This document shows, in pieces, positions 14,207-23,008 of a stretch of DNA of 64,000 nt. The stretch lies in assembly GCF_000384295.1 (NCBI RefSeq), contig NZ_KB913037.1, forward strand, positions 4,784,868 to 4,848,867, written 5' to 3'. Made by a program: the position numbers and the translations under genes. The stretch is from Amycolatopsis balhimycina FH 1894. Its GTDB lineage: Bacteria; Actinomycetota; Actinomycetes; Mycobacteriales; Pseudonocardiaceae. Position 1 is the stretch's first letter, and the number at the start of each line of letters is the position of its first letter. The notes below the pieces were generated by a model. It had not been told where the DNA came from, searched no databases, and saw nothing but the letters and a program-made list of their open reading frames with translations.

Positions 14207-16936
14207 ATGGCCAACAAGTCAGCCGAGCAACGCAACCGCGTCGAAACCGCCCTCGACCGGGTCCGTCATCAGATCGGACTGGTGCTGGGGGCGGCGGCCG
14301 GTGCGCGCCAAGCCGCGGAGGCCGACCTCGCCAAACTCCAGCTGGAGCAGGAGATCGTCAAGACCGGCATGAACCACGCCAGTGCCGAGCAGCAGAACGA
14401 GTGGTCCCGCCACGCCGCCGCGCACGAAGTGTTCGGCGCCCTCGGCAGTGTGCGAAGCGCTTTCTACACCGACTGGAGCCAAGGGCCCGCGACACTGCGG
14501 GAACTGGTCGCGCACAACGCACCCGGCCCGGCCGGGCTGCCACCGGGCGACTGGCTCGGCACGGTCGGGAACAACCCCGGGCTGACGTCGCCCGGACTGT
14601 GGCGCGTCGGTTCCGCCACGGCCGCCGGCGGCGACGCCACCCGCACGTTCGATGTCGCCGTCCCGTTGCTCGACGAGTCGCACCTGGCGATCACGTCGGC
14701 GCCGAAGACGCGGCCCGCGATCGACGGCATCGTGCAGAACCTGCTGGTCCGCGTGCTCTCGACGTTCGAGCCCGGCGCGGTGCGCGTGCACCTGTGGGAC
14801 ATCGGGCAGCTGACCGCGATCCTGCCCGACCTCTACCCACTCAGCCACACCAGCGCGCTCTCGCTGTACGACCCGGGACGGCTGGAGGACCTCCTCGACG
14901 AGCTGGCCGGGCACATCCGCCGCATCCACGCCAGCTGCATGTCCGCCGGATTCACGTCGCTGCGGGAAATGCGGAAGAAGAACGAGCAGCGGGGCGAGCC
15001 GTACCGCATCGTCGTGCTCTACGGCAACGGCGAGACCCTCGAACCCGAACGCGCCCGCGACCTCAAGCGCGTCGCGAGCGGTGCGCTGGCCGCCGGCATC
15101 TGCCTGATCATGGTCGACGTGCCGACCGCGGTGAGCGCGCCGGTCGAAACGCTGAGCCTGGTCGACGACCGGCACGCGATCAGCAGCATGTCCGGTACCG
15201 ACCTGGTCGTCGACCTCGATCACGCCATGCCGTCCGCGCAGGTGATCCGCGCCGTCGACACGATCTCCAAGGCGCTGATCGCCAGGCAGGGCGGGCCGCG
15301 GTCGTTCGACGACCTCCTGCCGGCCGAGCTGGGGCACGAAAGTTCGGCGCGCGAACTGCGGGCCCCGGTCGGGTTCTTCGAAGGCGAACCGGTCGAGGTC
15401 GTGATCGGCGACCCGAGCCCGCACGTCCTGATCGGCGGCCCGTCCGGTTCGGGCAAGACGAACTTCCTGTACGCGCTGCTCGGCAGCCTGGCGGCGCGGT
15501 ACACACCGGACGAGCTGGCGCTGTACCTGCTGGACTTCAAGGAAGGCGTCTCCTTCGCCGGGCTCGCGCCGGGCCGGAAGGACGCGAGCTGGCTGCCGCA
15601 CGCGCGGCTCGTCGGCGTCAACGTCAACACCGACCGCGAGTTCGGCCTGGCGCTGCTGCGGTTCCTGGCCGACGAGCTGCGCCGCCGGTCGGCGGCCGCG
15701 AAGGAGCACGAGGTCACGAACCTCGCCGACCTCCGCGAAGCCGACCCGTCCGGGCACTGGCCGCGGATCGTCGCGGTGATCGACGAGTTCCAGTACCTGT
15801 TCGCGGGCCGCGACCAGGTGACGGCGACGGCCACGCAGCTGCTGGAGGACATCGCGCGGCGCGGCCGGTCGCAGGGCATCCACCTGGTGCTGGCCAGCCA
15901 GGACGTCGCCGGCATCGAGGCGTTCTGGGGCAAGCCGGCGGTGTTCGAGCAGTGCACGCTGCGGATCGCGATGCCGAAGGCGCGGCGCGTGCTGGCCGAG
16001 ACGAACAACGCGGCGGTGTCGGCACCGAAGTGGCACGCGGTGATCAACCACGACTCCGGCGTCGCGCACGGCAACCAGCTGGCCCACATCCCGGACGCGA
16101 GCAGCAAGAACGTGTTCGTCCGGCTGCAGCACCGGCTGTGGGAGGAGTACGCGGGCCGGTTCCCGCGGCCGCGTCTGTTCGACGGCGCGCACCAGCCGGT
16201 CCTGGAACGGTTCCCGGCGTACCTGGACCTCAAGCCGAACTCGAAGCCGCGGGCGCTGCTCGGCCAGTCGATCGACGTCACGGAGACGGCGTGCGGCGTC
16301 GACCTGCCGCGGGCGCCGGGCCGCAACGTCGCGGTGCTCGGGTCGGCCACCGCCGAAGCTCTGTCCATCATGGACTCGTCGGCGCGGTCGCTGTCCCGGC
16401 AGTACGAGCCGGGCGAGGCCGAGTTCGTGTTGAGCTGCCCGATCGAGTCGTGCGCCGACGCGGCGATGGAGCTGGCCTTGCGGCTGCGTGACGACGGCCA
16501 CGCGGCGACCCTGGTGGAGGATCTGTCCGGGGTGCTCGAGTCGATGACGGGCTCGATGAGCAGCGGCGCGAAGATCCTGCTCCTGTACGGAGTCGACGCG
16601 GCCCTGCCGGTTTTGGAGACAAAGGCGGTCGGCCAGCTGAAGAGCGGGCTCGACCACCTGCGGGTGCTGCTGAAGCAGGGCCCTGGCCACGGCATCCACA
16701 CGATCGGCTGGTGGCGCAGCATCGCCCGGCTGAAGGACACCCTGGGTTTCGGAGGCACGGACGACATCGGCACGTGGGCGGCCCTCGACGTCCAGGGCAA
16801 CGAGCTCTCGCCGTTCGCGGCAGGCCAGGTGGTGCACTGGTCGCCGCGGCCGGGCCGCGCGCTGTTCTTCGACCGCACGACCCACGGCGCCCCCGAAGTG
16901 ATCATCCCGTTCCAGCGTCCGGAGAACGCGCTATGA
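14207..16936 (+). CDS. FtsK/SpoIIIE-type ATPase
   Basis: 909 residues from the ATG at 14207, which has GGGG six bases upstream (a TTG at 14195 would add four residues). A helical N-terminus (about 1-75) is followed by a long mixed region. The FtsK motor domain has Walker A IGGPSGSGKTNF near residues 408-419 and Walker B IVAVIDEFQYLF near 521-532, then GIHLVLASQ. A second, degenerate ATPase-like unit lies at about 695-900 with AVLGSATAEALS in place of a Walker A. No transmembrane helix is evident. That layout (active plus degenerate motor) recalls EccC-type T7SS ATPases more than chromosome translocases, but no other Ecc component is present. It shares ATGA with the next gene. Confidence 0.85.
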   Translation: MANKSAEQRNRVETALDRVRHQIGLVLGAAAGARQAAEADLAKLQLEQEIVKTGMNHASAEQQNEWSRHAAAHEVFGALGSVRSAFYTDWSQGPATLRELVAHNAPGPAGLPPGDWLGTVGNNPGLTSPGLWRVGSATAAGGDATRTFDVAVPLLDESHLAITSAPKTRPAIDGIVQNLLVRVLSTFEPGAVRVHLWDIGQLTAILPDLYPLSHTSALSLYDPGRLEDLLDELAGHIRRIHASCMSAGFTSLREMRKKNEQRGEPYRIVVLYGNGETLEPERARDLKRVASGALAAGICLIMVDVPTAVSAPVETLSLVDDRHAISSMSGTDLVVDLDHAMPSAQVIRAVDTISKALIARQGGPRSFDDLLPAELGHESSARELRAPVGFFEGEPVEVVIGDPSPHVLIGGPSGSGKTNFLYALLGSLAARYTPDELALYLLDFKEGVSFAGLAPGRKDASWLPHARLVGVNVNTDREFGLALLRFLADELRRRSAAAKEHEVTNLADLREADPSGHWPRIVAVIDEFQYLFAGRDQVTATATQLLEDIARRGRSQGIHLVLASQDVAGIEAFWGKPAVFEQCTLRIAMPKARRVLAETNNAAVSAPKWHAVINHDSGVAHGNQLAHIPDASSKNVFVRLQHRLWEEYAGRFPRPRLFDGAHQPVLERFPAYLDLKPNSKPRALLGQSIDVTETACGVDLPRAPGRNVAVLGSATAEALSIMDSSARSLSRQYEPGEAEFVLSCPIESCADAAMELALRLRDDGHAATLVEDLSGVLESMTGSMSSGAKILLLYGVDAALPVLETKAVGQLKSGLDHLRVLLKQGPGHGIHTIGWWRSIARLKDTLGFGGTDDIGTWAALDVQGNELSPFAAGQVVHWSPRPGRALFFDRTTHGAPEVIIPFQRPENAL

Positions 16937-17340
16937 CCGACGAAGGCGCCACCGCGGCCATGCGGTACAAGGAGATCATCGCCCTGTCCCGGGGTTCGGC
17001 GGAGAACCTGCGCGAGTGGGAGCTGGCCCGCGCCGAAGCCCTCAAAGGAGAGATCGAGGAAGCCCAGAACGCCATCGAGATCGCGAAGGAGCGCGAAGCG
17101 AGGGCAGCCGAGCGCGCGACACGCTGGTGGAAGATGGCGCTGCACAACATCCAGGGCCTGACGTGGCTCGCACCGGGCGACGAGCCACGCCCGGTTCCCA
17201 CGGCCCGGGCGGCCTACCTGGAGCGGTACCTCGAAGAGGTCAAGCCGAGTTACCAGGAGCTGGTGCAGGCGGTGCTGGCGCTGGGCTGGCGCGCCAAGCG
17301 CGCGGCCGCCAAGCGGGCAGAGCAGCCGCCGCCGGCCTAA
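16933..17340 (+). CDS. Coiled-coil protein, last of FtsK cassette
   Basis: 135 residues. A coiled coil at about 20-65 (ELARAEALKGEIEEAQNAIE) is followed by RWWKMALHNIQGLTWLAPG and a basic, Ala/Lys-rich C-terminus that could contact nucleic acid. It starts inside the FtsK-type stop (ATGA) and ends overlapping the convergent YbaB-like gene by 4 bp. I do not recognise the family. Its coupling implies it is made with, and probably binds, the ATPase. Confidence 0.75.
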   Translation: MTDEGATAAMRYKEIIALSRGSAENLREWELARAEALKGEIEEAQNAIEIAKEREARAAERATRWWKMALHNIQGLTWLAPGDEPRPVPTARAAYLERYLEEVKPSYQELVQAVLALGWRAKRAAAKRAEQPPPA

Positions 17341-17720
17341 ACGTCGAACACTGTGTCATAGGGAGTGTCGTCGTCCACCGGAACCGGCCGCCGTCGTGGT
17401 TGCGCCTGTGCCTGTGGCACCGGGCGCGGCGGCTGGGGTTGGACTGGTGGCCGTCCGGCGGCGACGGCCTCCCGGATGGCGGCGGTGATGGTCCGGCTGA
17501 GCGTGACGGCGTCGAACCGCAGGGCTTCGGGCGCGAGACGCACCTCGCTGACGATCCCACCGGGCCCGGCGAGCACCGTGACGCTCCGATCCGGCGAGAC
17601 GACGGTCGTGTGGTTGCTGCCGGCGATGCCCGCGAGGAGGCGCTGGTTTTCGGCCTTGCGGTCTTCGATCTGCTTGAGCTGCCAGCGCATTTCCTCGATC
17701 AGCCGCGCGTTGTCGCTCAT
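17337..17720 (-). CDS. YbaB/EbfC-family DNA-binding-like protein
   Basis: 127 residues. An N-terminal helix (LIEEMRWQLKQIEDRKAENQ) is followed by the YbaB-like beta segment SVTVLAGPGGIVSEVRLAPEA and a final helix, then a Pro/Gln/Arg-rich tail of about 35 residues. Such tailed YbaB-like proteins are common beside actinomycete WXG100 and T7SS-substrate genes and are distinct from the recR-linked housekeeping copy. The start at 17720 overlaps the preceding stop (ATGA). It is the last gene of a five-gene coupled operon reading from 20275. Confidence 0.8.
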   Translation of the reverse strand: MSDNARLIEEMRWQLKQIEDRKAENQRLLAGIAGSNHTTVVSPDRSVTVLAGPGGIVSEVRLAPEALRFDAVTLSRTITAAIREAVAAGRPPVQPQPPRPVPQAQAQPRRRPVPVDDDTPYDTVFDV

Positions 17721-18028
17721 GCCCACCTCCCCGGCTGGTGCGGTGTGTAGACGAACTCGTAGTACCTGCCGAACTGGTGATGGATCATGGAGTAGCCGCG
17801 GCTCCGCGCGACCCAGAGGAGGTCGGCCTGCGACACGCTGAACTCCACCGCCCGGATGGTGACCTTGTTCCGCCCGTCCAGCCGTGTGGCCAGGCGAGCC
17901 AGCTGCTGTTCGCGCGGTTGCCCCCGCCGACTCAGCCGGACGATGATCAACGTCACGACGAGGGCGAAGGCGCTCCCGCAAAGCACGATCGTAAGCAAGG
18001 CGACCCAGGGCCCGACCGAGTTGCTCAC
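17717..18028 (-). CDS. Single-pass membrane protein in T7SS-like operon
   Basis: 103 residues: one N-terminal transmembrane helix (about 8-31, VALLTIVLCGSAFALVVTLI), a basic stop-transfer RLSRRGQPRE and a soluble C-terminal domain of about 65 residues ending HHQFGRYYEFVYTP. It is coupled by 4-base overlaps to the genes on both sides. No family recognised. The context suggests a membrane partner or immunity-type protein for the operon's putative secreted protein. Confidence 0.7.
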   Translation of the reverse strand: MSNSVGPWVALLTIVLCGSAFALVVTLIIVRLSRRGQPREQQLARLATRLDGRNKVTIRAVEFSVSQADLLWVARSRGYSMIHHQFGRYYEFVYTPHQPGRWA

Positions 18029-18603
18029 CGCGCCACCTCGCCGCTACGAAGACTCCACGCCACCTTCGCCGTCGCGTCGGCGATCGCGGGCCAAGCGTCC
18101 TCCGAACCCGCCACCACCGAAAGGATCACCACGGACCGCCTGTCGGGCAGCGGGATCTGGTACTCCGCCTTGATCTGGGTGCGGACGTCCCGTCCGGGAA
18201 GGTGGAACTCACCACCGCTGATCGCGACGACGGCCGGGCCGATCGGAAGCCGTACCGGCTGCACCGCCGCGCGCTTGTGGCGACCGCGGTACTGCTCGGC
18301 CAGGGCCGCCACCACGGCGTCGGGGTTTCCAGGTGCGGTCTCCGGCCACTGCGCCACGCCGAGCGTCAGAGTCGCGACATCCCCCTCCCGCGGGCCGACG
18401 GCGAACTTGCCGAACACCCGGATGCCGTTGGCCTGCATCGTCGGCACCAACGCCATCAGGTAGCTGCCGAACTCCTCGACGCTCTTCCCGGCACCGGCCG
18501 CGACGTTCTCGGCGACCATCCAGGCGTGGCTCCGGTTCATCTTGTCGTCGCTGCCCACCGGCATGCCGGCGAAGCCGGGCGGGAGATCGATCTGCAGAGG
18601 CAT
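18025..18603 (-). CDS. Unknown soluble protein in T7SS-like operon
   Basis: 192 residues starting MPLQIDLPPGFAGMPVG; the ATG shares one base with the stop of the upstream gene. The composition is that of a mixed alpha/beta soluble domain. The C-terminal half has alternating strands (QIKAEYQIPLPDRRSVVILSV) and a final helix with WPAIADATAKVAWSL, vaguely like the LpqN/MK35-type fold seen in actinobacterial T7SS neighbourhoods. No signal peptide. A chaperone or immunity role for the adjacent large protein is possible but not shown. Confidence 0.68.
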   Translation of the reverse strand: MPLQIDLPPGFAGMPVGSDDKMNRSHAWMVAENVAAGAGKSVEEFGSYLMALVPTMQANGIRVFGKFAVGPREGDVATLTLGVAQWPETAPGNPDAVVAALAEQYRGRHKRAAVQPVRLPIGPAVVAISGGEFHLPGRDVRTQIKAEYQIPLPDRRSVVILSVVAGSEDAWPAIADATAKVAWSLRSGEVAR

Positions 18604-19796
18604 CAGTTCCACACCTCGTCTTCCGCTCGCGCGCGGGCCCGCTGAGGCGCGTTGTCGGCCTGTAGCCCCGCCTCGGCGGCGTTCCAATACGCCACACCTG
18701 CCGGTGCGAAGACGGCAGCAGCGGCCTGGTTCACGTCCTTCGGCAGCCAGTAATTCTTGAAGTCGTCGATGGGTCCCTCGAAGTTCAACCCCGCCACCTC
18801 GGTGGCGGCATCGGTCTGGAACTGGGCTCCCACGAGGCCCAGGCCGATGGCCTTCGCCGCGATCCCGGCATCCCCCGGAAGACCGAGGCCTGCGATGGTG
18901 GTCACCGCGCCGGCCAAATCGATCGCGACTGTCTCGGGCGCGACGTCCGCCCCAGCGAGACCCGCGACAACGTGGCCCGTCGTCGCGGCCAAGCTGAATC
19001 CCACCGCGACCCCTCCGACGACCTCCTTGGCGGGGTCAGGAAACAACTCGCTGACCACACCGAGGACGTTGCCGACGTCACCGCTCACATCCGAGACCTT
19101 CGAGATCAGCTCCGCGTGGTCCTGAACGAAGTTCACAGCTTCGTCCACGCCGTCGGCGAGGTTGTTCGCCAGGTCGCCGAGTGCCCCGCCGACGGCGTCG
19201 GTGAGCTTGTCGAGGACGTCCGGCTCGTCCGGAGCCAGCTCCTTCGCCTTCCGCAGCGCCTCCGCGACCCGGCCCGCCGCCTCCTTGTGCTCCTGCTGGA
19301 GCTGCTTCGCCGCGTCTTGGATGTTCTGGCAGCCGTCGATCGCCGTCTGGAGCTGTTGACCCGCGTTGTCGAGGAGCCGCTGCGCGATCTGCAGGGACTG
19401 CTGGTCCGGGAACGCGCGGTTGGCCAGGGCCAAGTCCGGGTTCGCGCGTGCCTGCTCGGCCGCCTTGGCCGCCGCCTCGGCGCGGGCCTCCAGCTCCGCC
19501 GCGCGTTTCTGCAGTTCGCCGAGGTCGCGGGACCAGCCTTCGAGCGCGTCCGCGGCCTCGCCCATCGACCGGGCCGCACCTTCGAGGTACTGCGGCAGCG
19601 GGCCGATGCGCTGCGCGAAGGCCTCGCTCGCCTCGCCCTGCCAGATGCCCTGCTTCCGGACGATCTCCCGGAGCGAATCGTCGGCCTCGGTCAGGCCGGT
19701 GCTCACCGCCCGGTACTTGCCGGCCAGGTCGGTGATGCCGTCCAGCTCACCCGGCGCGGGGTCGAAGCCCAGGGCCGGGAACTCGCGGGCGCTCAT
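18603..19796 (-). CDS. Putative T7SS-secreted substrate (WXG-like N-terminus)
   Basis: 397 residues. The N-terminal 110 residues look like an actinobacterial T7SS signal domain (GIWQGEASEAFAQRIGPLPQYL). A long Ala/Glu/Gln-rich coiled coil follows (about 100-200). A central hydrophobic stretch (about 245-325: GGVAVGFSLAATTGHVVAGLAG, VTTIAGLGLPGDAGIAAKAIGLGL) could enter a membrane, and the C-terminus is short. No nuclease or other enzymatic toxin domain is visible, so if it is an effector it may act on membranes. It starts in a 4-base overlap with the upstream WXG-like gene. Confidence 0.75.
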   Translation of the reverse strand: MSAREFPALGFDPAPGELDGITDLAGKYRAVSTGLTEADDSLREIVRKQGIWQGEASEAFAQRIGPLPQYLEGAARSMGEAADALEGWSRDLGELQKRAAELEARAEAAAKAAEQARANPDLALANRAFPDQQSLQIAQRLLDNAGQQLQTAIDGCQNIQDAAKQLQQEHKEAAGRVAEALRKAKELAPDEPDVLDKLTDAVGGALGDLANNLADGVDEAVNFVQDHAELISKVSDVSGDVGNVLGVVSELFPDPAKEVVGGVAVGFSLAATTGHVVAGLAGADVAPETVAIDLAGAVTTIAGLGLPGDAGIAAKAIGLGLVGAQFQTDAATEVAGLNFEGPIDDFKNYWLPKDVNQAAAAVFAPAGVAYWNAAEAGLQADNAPQRARARAEDEVWN

Positions 19797-20275
19797 CGGT
19801 CACCGCCGTTCAGGATGTCGGTGATGCCCGGCACACCGCCGGTCACCCCACCGCCGACCATGCCGCCGTCCGGATCCTTCCGCTCGGCCTGGTCGTTGAT
19901 GCCCGGCACACCGCCGGTCACCCCACCGCCGACCTTGCCGTCGCCGTCGCCGATCGGGGCGCCGCCGTCGCCCAGCACCGCCGAGCCGAACTTCGACAGC
20001 TGGTCGCCGAACTGCGCCTCGATCTGCTCGTACTTCTGCTTCGCCTGCTTCAAACGCTCCGTAATGTCCGAAGCCGCTTCGCCGAGGCGGCCGATCCCGT
20101 AGCCCCAGGCCTCTTCGAACTCGACGCCCGCCTTGCCCAGCTCCTCCGTCCCGAGCGAGCCGAACGCTCCGCCGCCGCCGAGCTTCTTGTTGGCGTCGGC
20201 CATCTTGTCCGCCGCCGTCCCGAGGTCGTCGATGAGCTTGCCCAGCTCGTCGACCTTCACCGCATACCCGTCCAC
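19793..20275 (-). CDS. WXG100-like protein with Gly-rich repeat tail
   Basis: 160 residues from a GTG with GGGGAGG upstream. Residues 1-95 are a helical hairpin-like domain (VKVDELGKLIDDLGTAADKM, then AWGYGIGRLGEAASDITERLKQ) of WXG100 type, with WGYG where WXG would be expected. The tail holds two copies of VGGGVTGGVPGI about 27 residues apart. It is the first gene of the five-gene operon, and small WXG-like proteins usually pair with the following larger substrate for T7SS export. No ESX core genes are nearby. Confidence 0.75.
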   Translation of the reverse strand: MDGYAVKVDELGKLIDDLGTAADKMADANKKLGGGGAFGSLGTEELGKAGVEFEEAWGYGIGRLGEAASDITERLKQAKQKYEQIEAQFGDQLSKFGSAVLGDGGAPIGDGDGKVGGGVTGGVPGINDQAERKDPDGGMVGGGVTGGVPGITDILNGGDR

Positions 20276-20360
20276 GCGCCACCCTCCCCTGAGGTCTCGT
20301 CAACCGTAAGACGGCTGTCAACGCTCCGCGGTTTCGTCGTCACCCGAAGGAGTTAGCACC

Positions 20361-20397
20361 AAAAAAACCACCGCCGGGGCGCAGTGCCCGGCGGTGG
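20361..20397 (-). terminator. Terminator of the secreted nuclease gene
   Basis: CCACCGCCGGG (20368-20378) pairs with CCCGGCGGTGG (20387-20397). On the minus strand it is followed by seven T residues. It lies just after the stop at 20414; the opposite side has only CCTTTTC, so it might act weakly in both directions. Confidence 0.88.
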
Positions 20398-20413
20398 CCT
20401 TTTCGTCAGCGGA

Positions 20414-22882
20414 CTAATGCCTGTTCAGCAGCTGTTCCAGGCAGTCGAGCAGGTCCCAGATCCCGTCCTCGAACGCATTGCCCGCGCTCGGCCGGAACCG
20501 GATCACCTGCGGGTCGTGGTCGCTGGCCTGGTCGGCGAACTCCGCGTTGATGTGGACGACGTCGTAGTCCACCCCGCGCGGCGCCCTCGACGCCAGGATG
20601 TGGTCCAGCACCTGCGACTGGCCCTCGAACACGTAGCTGTACCGCTCGGCTTCCGGAACCGACGCGATCAGGTCCTTCAGCGCACCACCGGCCGTCAGCG
20701 TCTGGACCGCGGGCGAGAACGGGTAGTCGTTCAGGTCGCCCGCCACGACGATGTTGGCATTGCGGTCCGCCGCCAGGAGCTGGTCGACGAAGCCGCGAAG
20801 CACCGTCGCCTGCTTCGCCCGCTGCACCTCCGAACTGCGCGTCGGCGGCTGGAACCGGCCGTGCGTCGGCTGGTCACCGCCCTTGGAGTTGAAGTGGTTG
20901 GCGATGACGAACACCGTGCGGCCCTTGAACACGAACTCGCCCGCGAGGGGCTTGCGGCTGGTCGTCCACGCCTCGTTCGCGGGGTCGACGCGGCCCGGGG
21001 ACGCCGTCAGGTGCACCTTGCCGTGGTCACGGACCACGCCGACGGCCGTCGTCGACGTCCCGCCCGGGCGGTCCACAAAGGACACACGGTCCGGGTTGAA
21101 CAGGAACACGACGCGGATGTTGCCGCCCGGCTGACCGCCGTCCTGGTCGTTCACCGGGTCGATCGAGCGCCATTGGTAGCGCGGGCCGCCCTTCGCGACG
21201 ATGGCGTCGGTGAACTTCTGCAGCGTCTGGTCCGCCGCGACCGTGCCGTCGTCGGTCGCGCCCGTGTTGTCCTGGATCTCCTCCAGGTTCACGATGTCCG
21301 GCGTCGCCAGGTGCGTCACGATCGCCTCGCCGAGCCGGTCGTACTTCGCCTGCGGGTCGCCCGGTGCCAGGTTCTCGACGTTGTACGTCGCGACCGCGAG
21401 CTCGCCGGAACGCTGCTTGCGCGTGGTCTCGCCCTGCAGCCCGTTGTCCTTCTCGGTGCCGAGCACGCTGGCGAACAGCGTGTAGCCACCGAAGTTGCTG
21501 TACTCGACCGGTCCGGACGTGGTGCCGGTCAGCACGTCACCGACGTTGAGCTTCGGGAACGGCCGCTCGGCGAACGGGATCAGCGACGAAACCTTCATGA
21601 CGCCGCTGTTCAGCTGGTCATACCCCAGGTAGACGCTGCCGCCGCGGACCGACTTGTGCTGGTCCGGCTTGGTCGTCACATACAGCTCGTTGAACGAGTT
21701 CGACGGGCCGACGACCCGGGCGTCGGTGACCGAAACGATCTCGCTCTCGTGCGCCTCCCAGAAGTCGAGCGCGTACTTCGAGGGCTCCAGCGTGAGCGGC
21801 TCGATGTTCCCGCCGGGCGACGGCGCGTACGGCGCCGGGACGGTGTCCGGGTTCAGCACCGTCGGCGCCGGGAGGGCGTTCCCGTGCGAGTCGACCGTCC
21901 ACTGTGCACTGCTCAGCTCGGTGAGCGACTGGTAGTTCGACGTCGCGGGCGCGTCCGGGTAGAACTCGCGGACGGTGCCGGTCGCGGTCACCGCGTCGCC
22001 GGCCACGACGGCCGGGCTCGTCGAACCGGTGAAGACGAACAGGCCCTCGCTGCTCCGCGGGTCGATGTCCGGATTGGGGTCGGTGACCCAGAAACCGCGC
22101 GACGAGCCGAACGTCCGGGTCGCGGTGACGACGCCGGTGACGCCGGAGACCTTCTTGTCCTTGAAGGGCGAAATCCGTGTGGTGCCCTGGATGTCGTGGA
22201 TCTTCGCCGGGGTCGGCGCCGGGCCGGGGTCCCCGCCGGTCGACTCGCCCGCGGTGTTGGTCGGGGTCGGCTCGCCGACGGTGAAGTCGGCGGCGTTGTC
22301 GTCGGTGTCGGCCAGTGCCGTGCCGCGCGCGACGGATGTCGTGTTCGACGGCGCCGCGGTCGGGTTGCCCTCGCGCACGGTCGCCGTGCCGAACCCGACG
22401 AGGTCCTTGATCCGCGCGTCGGCAGCGCAGTCGGCCGCGGTCTTGCAGGTCAGCGCGGTGGTGCCGGAGACGAGGGCGATCGTGCCGGCGGTCGCCGACA
22501 TCGCGATCGCGCCGGTCGCGTCCGGCGTGGGCAGCGCGACGGTCCCGCCGGCCCCCTTGCCCTCGGCCACGAGGTAGCGCCCGCCCGGCGCGACACTGCC
22601 GGCCAGCGGCGTCACCTGCCAGGTGCTCGACGGGCTCGCCGAACCGGGCAGGTACTGGACGCTGAAGCCGGCGAGGCTCGCGGCTGCGGCGCCGTGGTTG
22701 GCGAGTTCGACGAAGTCGCTGGTGAGCGTCGCTCCGGCGTTGCCCCCACCGCCGTAGACCTCGGCGATGACCGCGTCGGCGCTCGGTGTGGCGAGCGCCG
22801 CCGGTGCCGCCACGCCGCCGAGCACCAGGCCCGACGCGACGGCCACCGTGAAGACGGCCTTGGATCTGTGGGTCTTGGTCAC
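20414..22882 (-). CDS. Secreted ExeM/NucH-type endonuclease with lamin-tail domain
   Basis: 822 residues from the GTG at 22882, preceded by AAAGGGGA at good spacing; the N-terminus TKTHRSKAVFTVAVASGLVLG up to ALATPSADA is a Sec signal peptide. A lamin-tail domain follows (about 35-160, VIAEVYGGGGNAGATLTSDFVEL). A central OB-like region leads to a C-terminal endonuclease/exonuclease/phosphatase domain: ATYNVENLAPGDPQAKY, DIVNLEEIQDN, VIANHFNSKGGDQ, VVAGDLNDYPFSP and SDHDPQVIRF, giving the catalytic Asn, Glu, Asp and His. It probably degrades extracellular DNA for phosphate or nucleosides. It is divergent from a CapA-like gene. Confidence 0.88.
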   Translation of the reverse strand: MTKTHRSKAVFTVAVASGLVLGGVAAPAALATPSADAVIAEVYGGGGNAGATLTSDFVELANHGAAAASLAGFSVQYLPGSASPSSTWQVTPLAGSVAPGGRYLVAEGKGAGGTVALPTPDATGAIAMSATAGTIALVSGTTALTCKTAADCAADARIKDLVGFGTATVREGNPTAAPSNTTSVARGTALADTDDNAADFTVGEPTPTNTAGESTGGDPGPAPTPAKIHDIQGTTRISPFKDKKVSGVTGVVTATRTFGSSRGFWVTDPNPDIDPRSSEGLFVFTGSTSPAVVAGDAVTATGTVREFYPDAPATSNYQSLTELSSAQWTVDSHGNALPAPTVLNPDTVPAPYAPSPGGNIEPLTLEPSKYALDFWEAHESEIVSVTDARVVGPSNSFNELYVTTKPDQHKSVRGGSVYLGYDQLNSGVMKVSSLIPFAERPFPKLNVGDVLTGTTSGPVEYSNFGGYTLFASVLGTEKDNGLQGETTRKQRSGELAVATYNVENLAPGDPQAKYDRLGEAIVTHLATPDIVNLEEIQDNTGATDDGTVAADQTLQKFTDAIVAKGGPRYQWRSIDPVNDQDGGQPGGNIRVVFLFNPDRVSFVDRPGGTSTTAVGVVRDHGKVHLTASPGRVDPANEAWTTSRKPLAGEFVFKGRTVFVIANHFNSKGGDQPTHGRFQPPTRSSEVQRAKQATVLRGFVDQLLAADRNANIVVAGDLNDYPFSPAVQTLTAGGALKDLIASVPEAERYSYVFEGQSQVLDHILASRAPRGVDYDVVHINAEFADQASDHDPQVIRFRPSAGNAFEDGIWDLLDCLEQLLNRH

Positions 22883-23008
22883 CCTGAGTCCCCTTTGTGC
22901 TTGAACAGTCGTGGCATAGTCCCCCGAACAGATGAGGAGGAGGAAGACAAAGATGCAACGATTCGTAACAACTACTTTCGTCGTCACTCATTCGGCAGAG
23001 CAGGTTTC

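Noticed and set aside
14219..16885. 888-codon open frame antisense to the FtsK-type gene
   Set aside because: It is very rich in Arg, Ala, Val and Gln with no motifs, as expected for a mirror frame in GC-rich DNA; the plus strand has full ATPase motifs.
20384..22987. Long plus-strand open frame over the secreted nuclease gene
   Set aside because: It reads low-complexity Arg/Val/Gly sequence opposite clear nuclease motifs; only its end, from the GTG at 23009, is a real gene (CapA-like).
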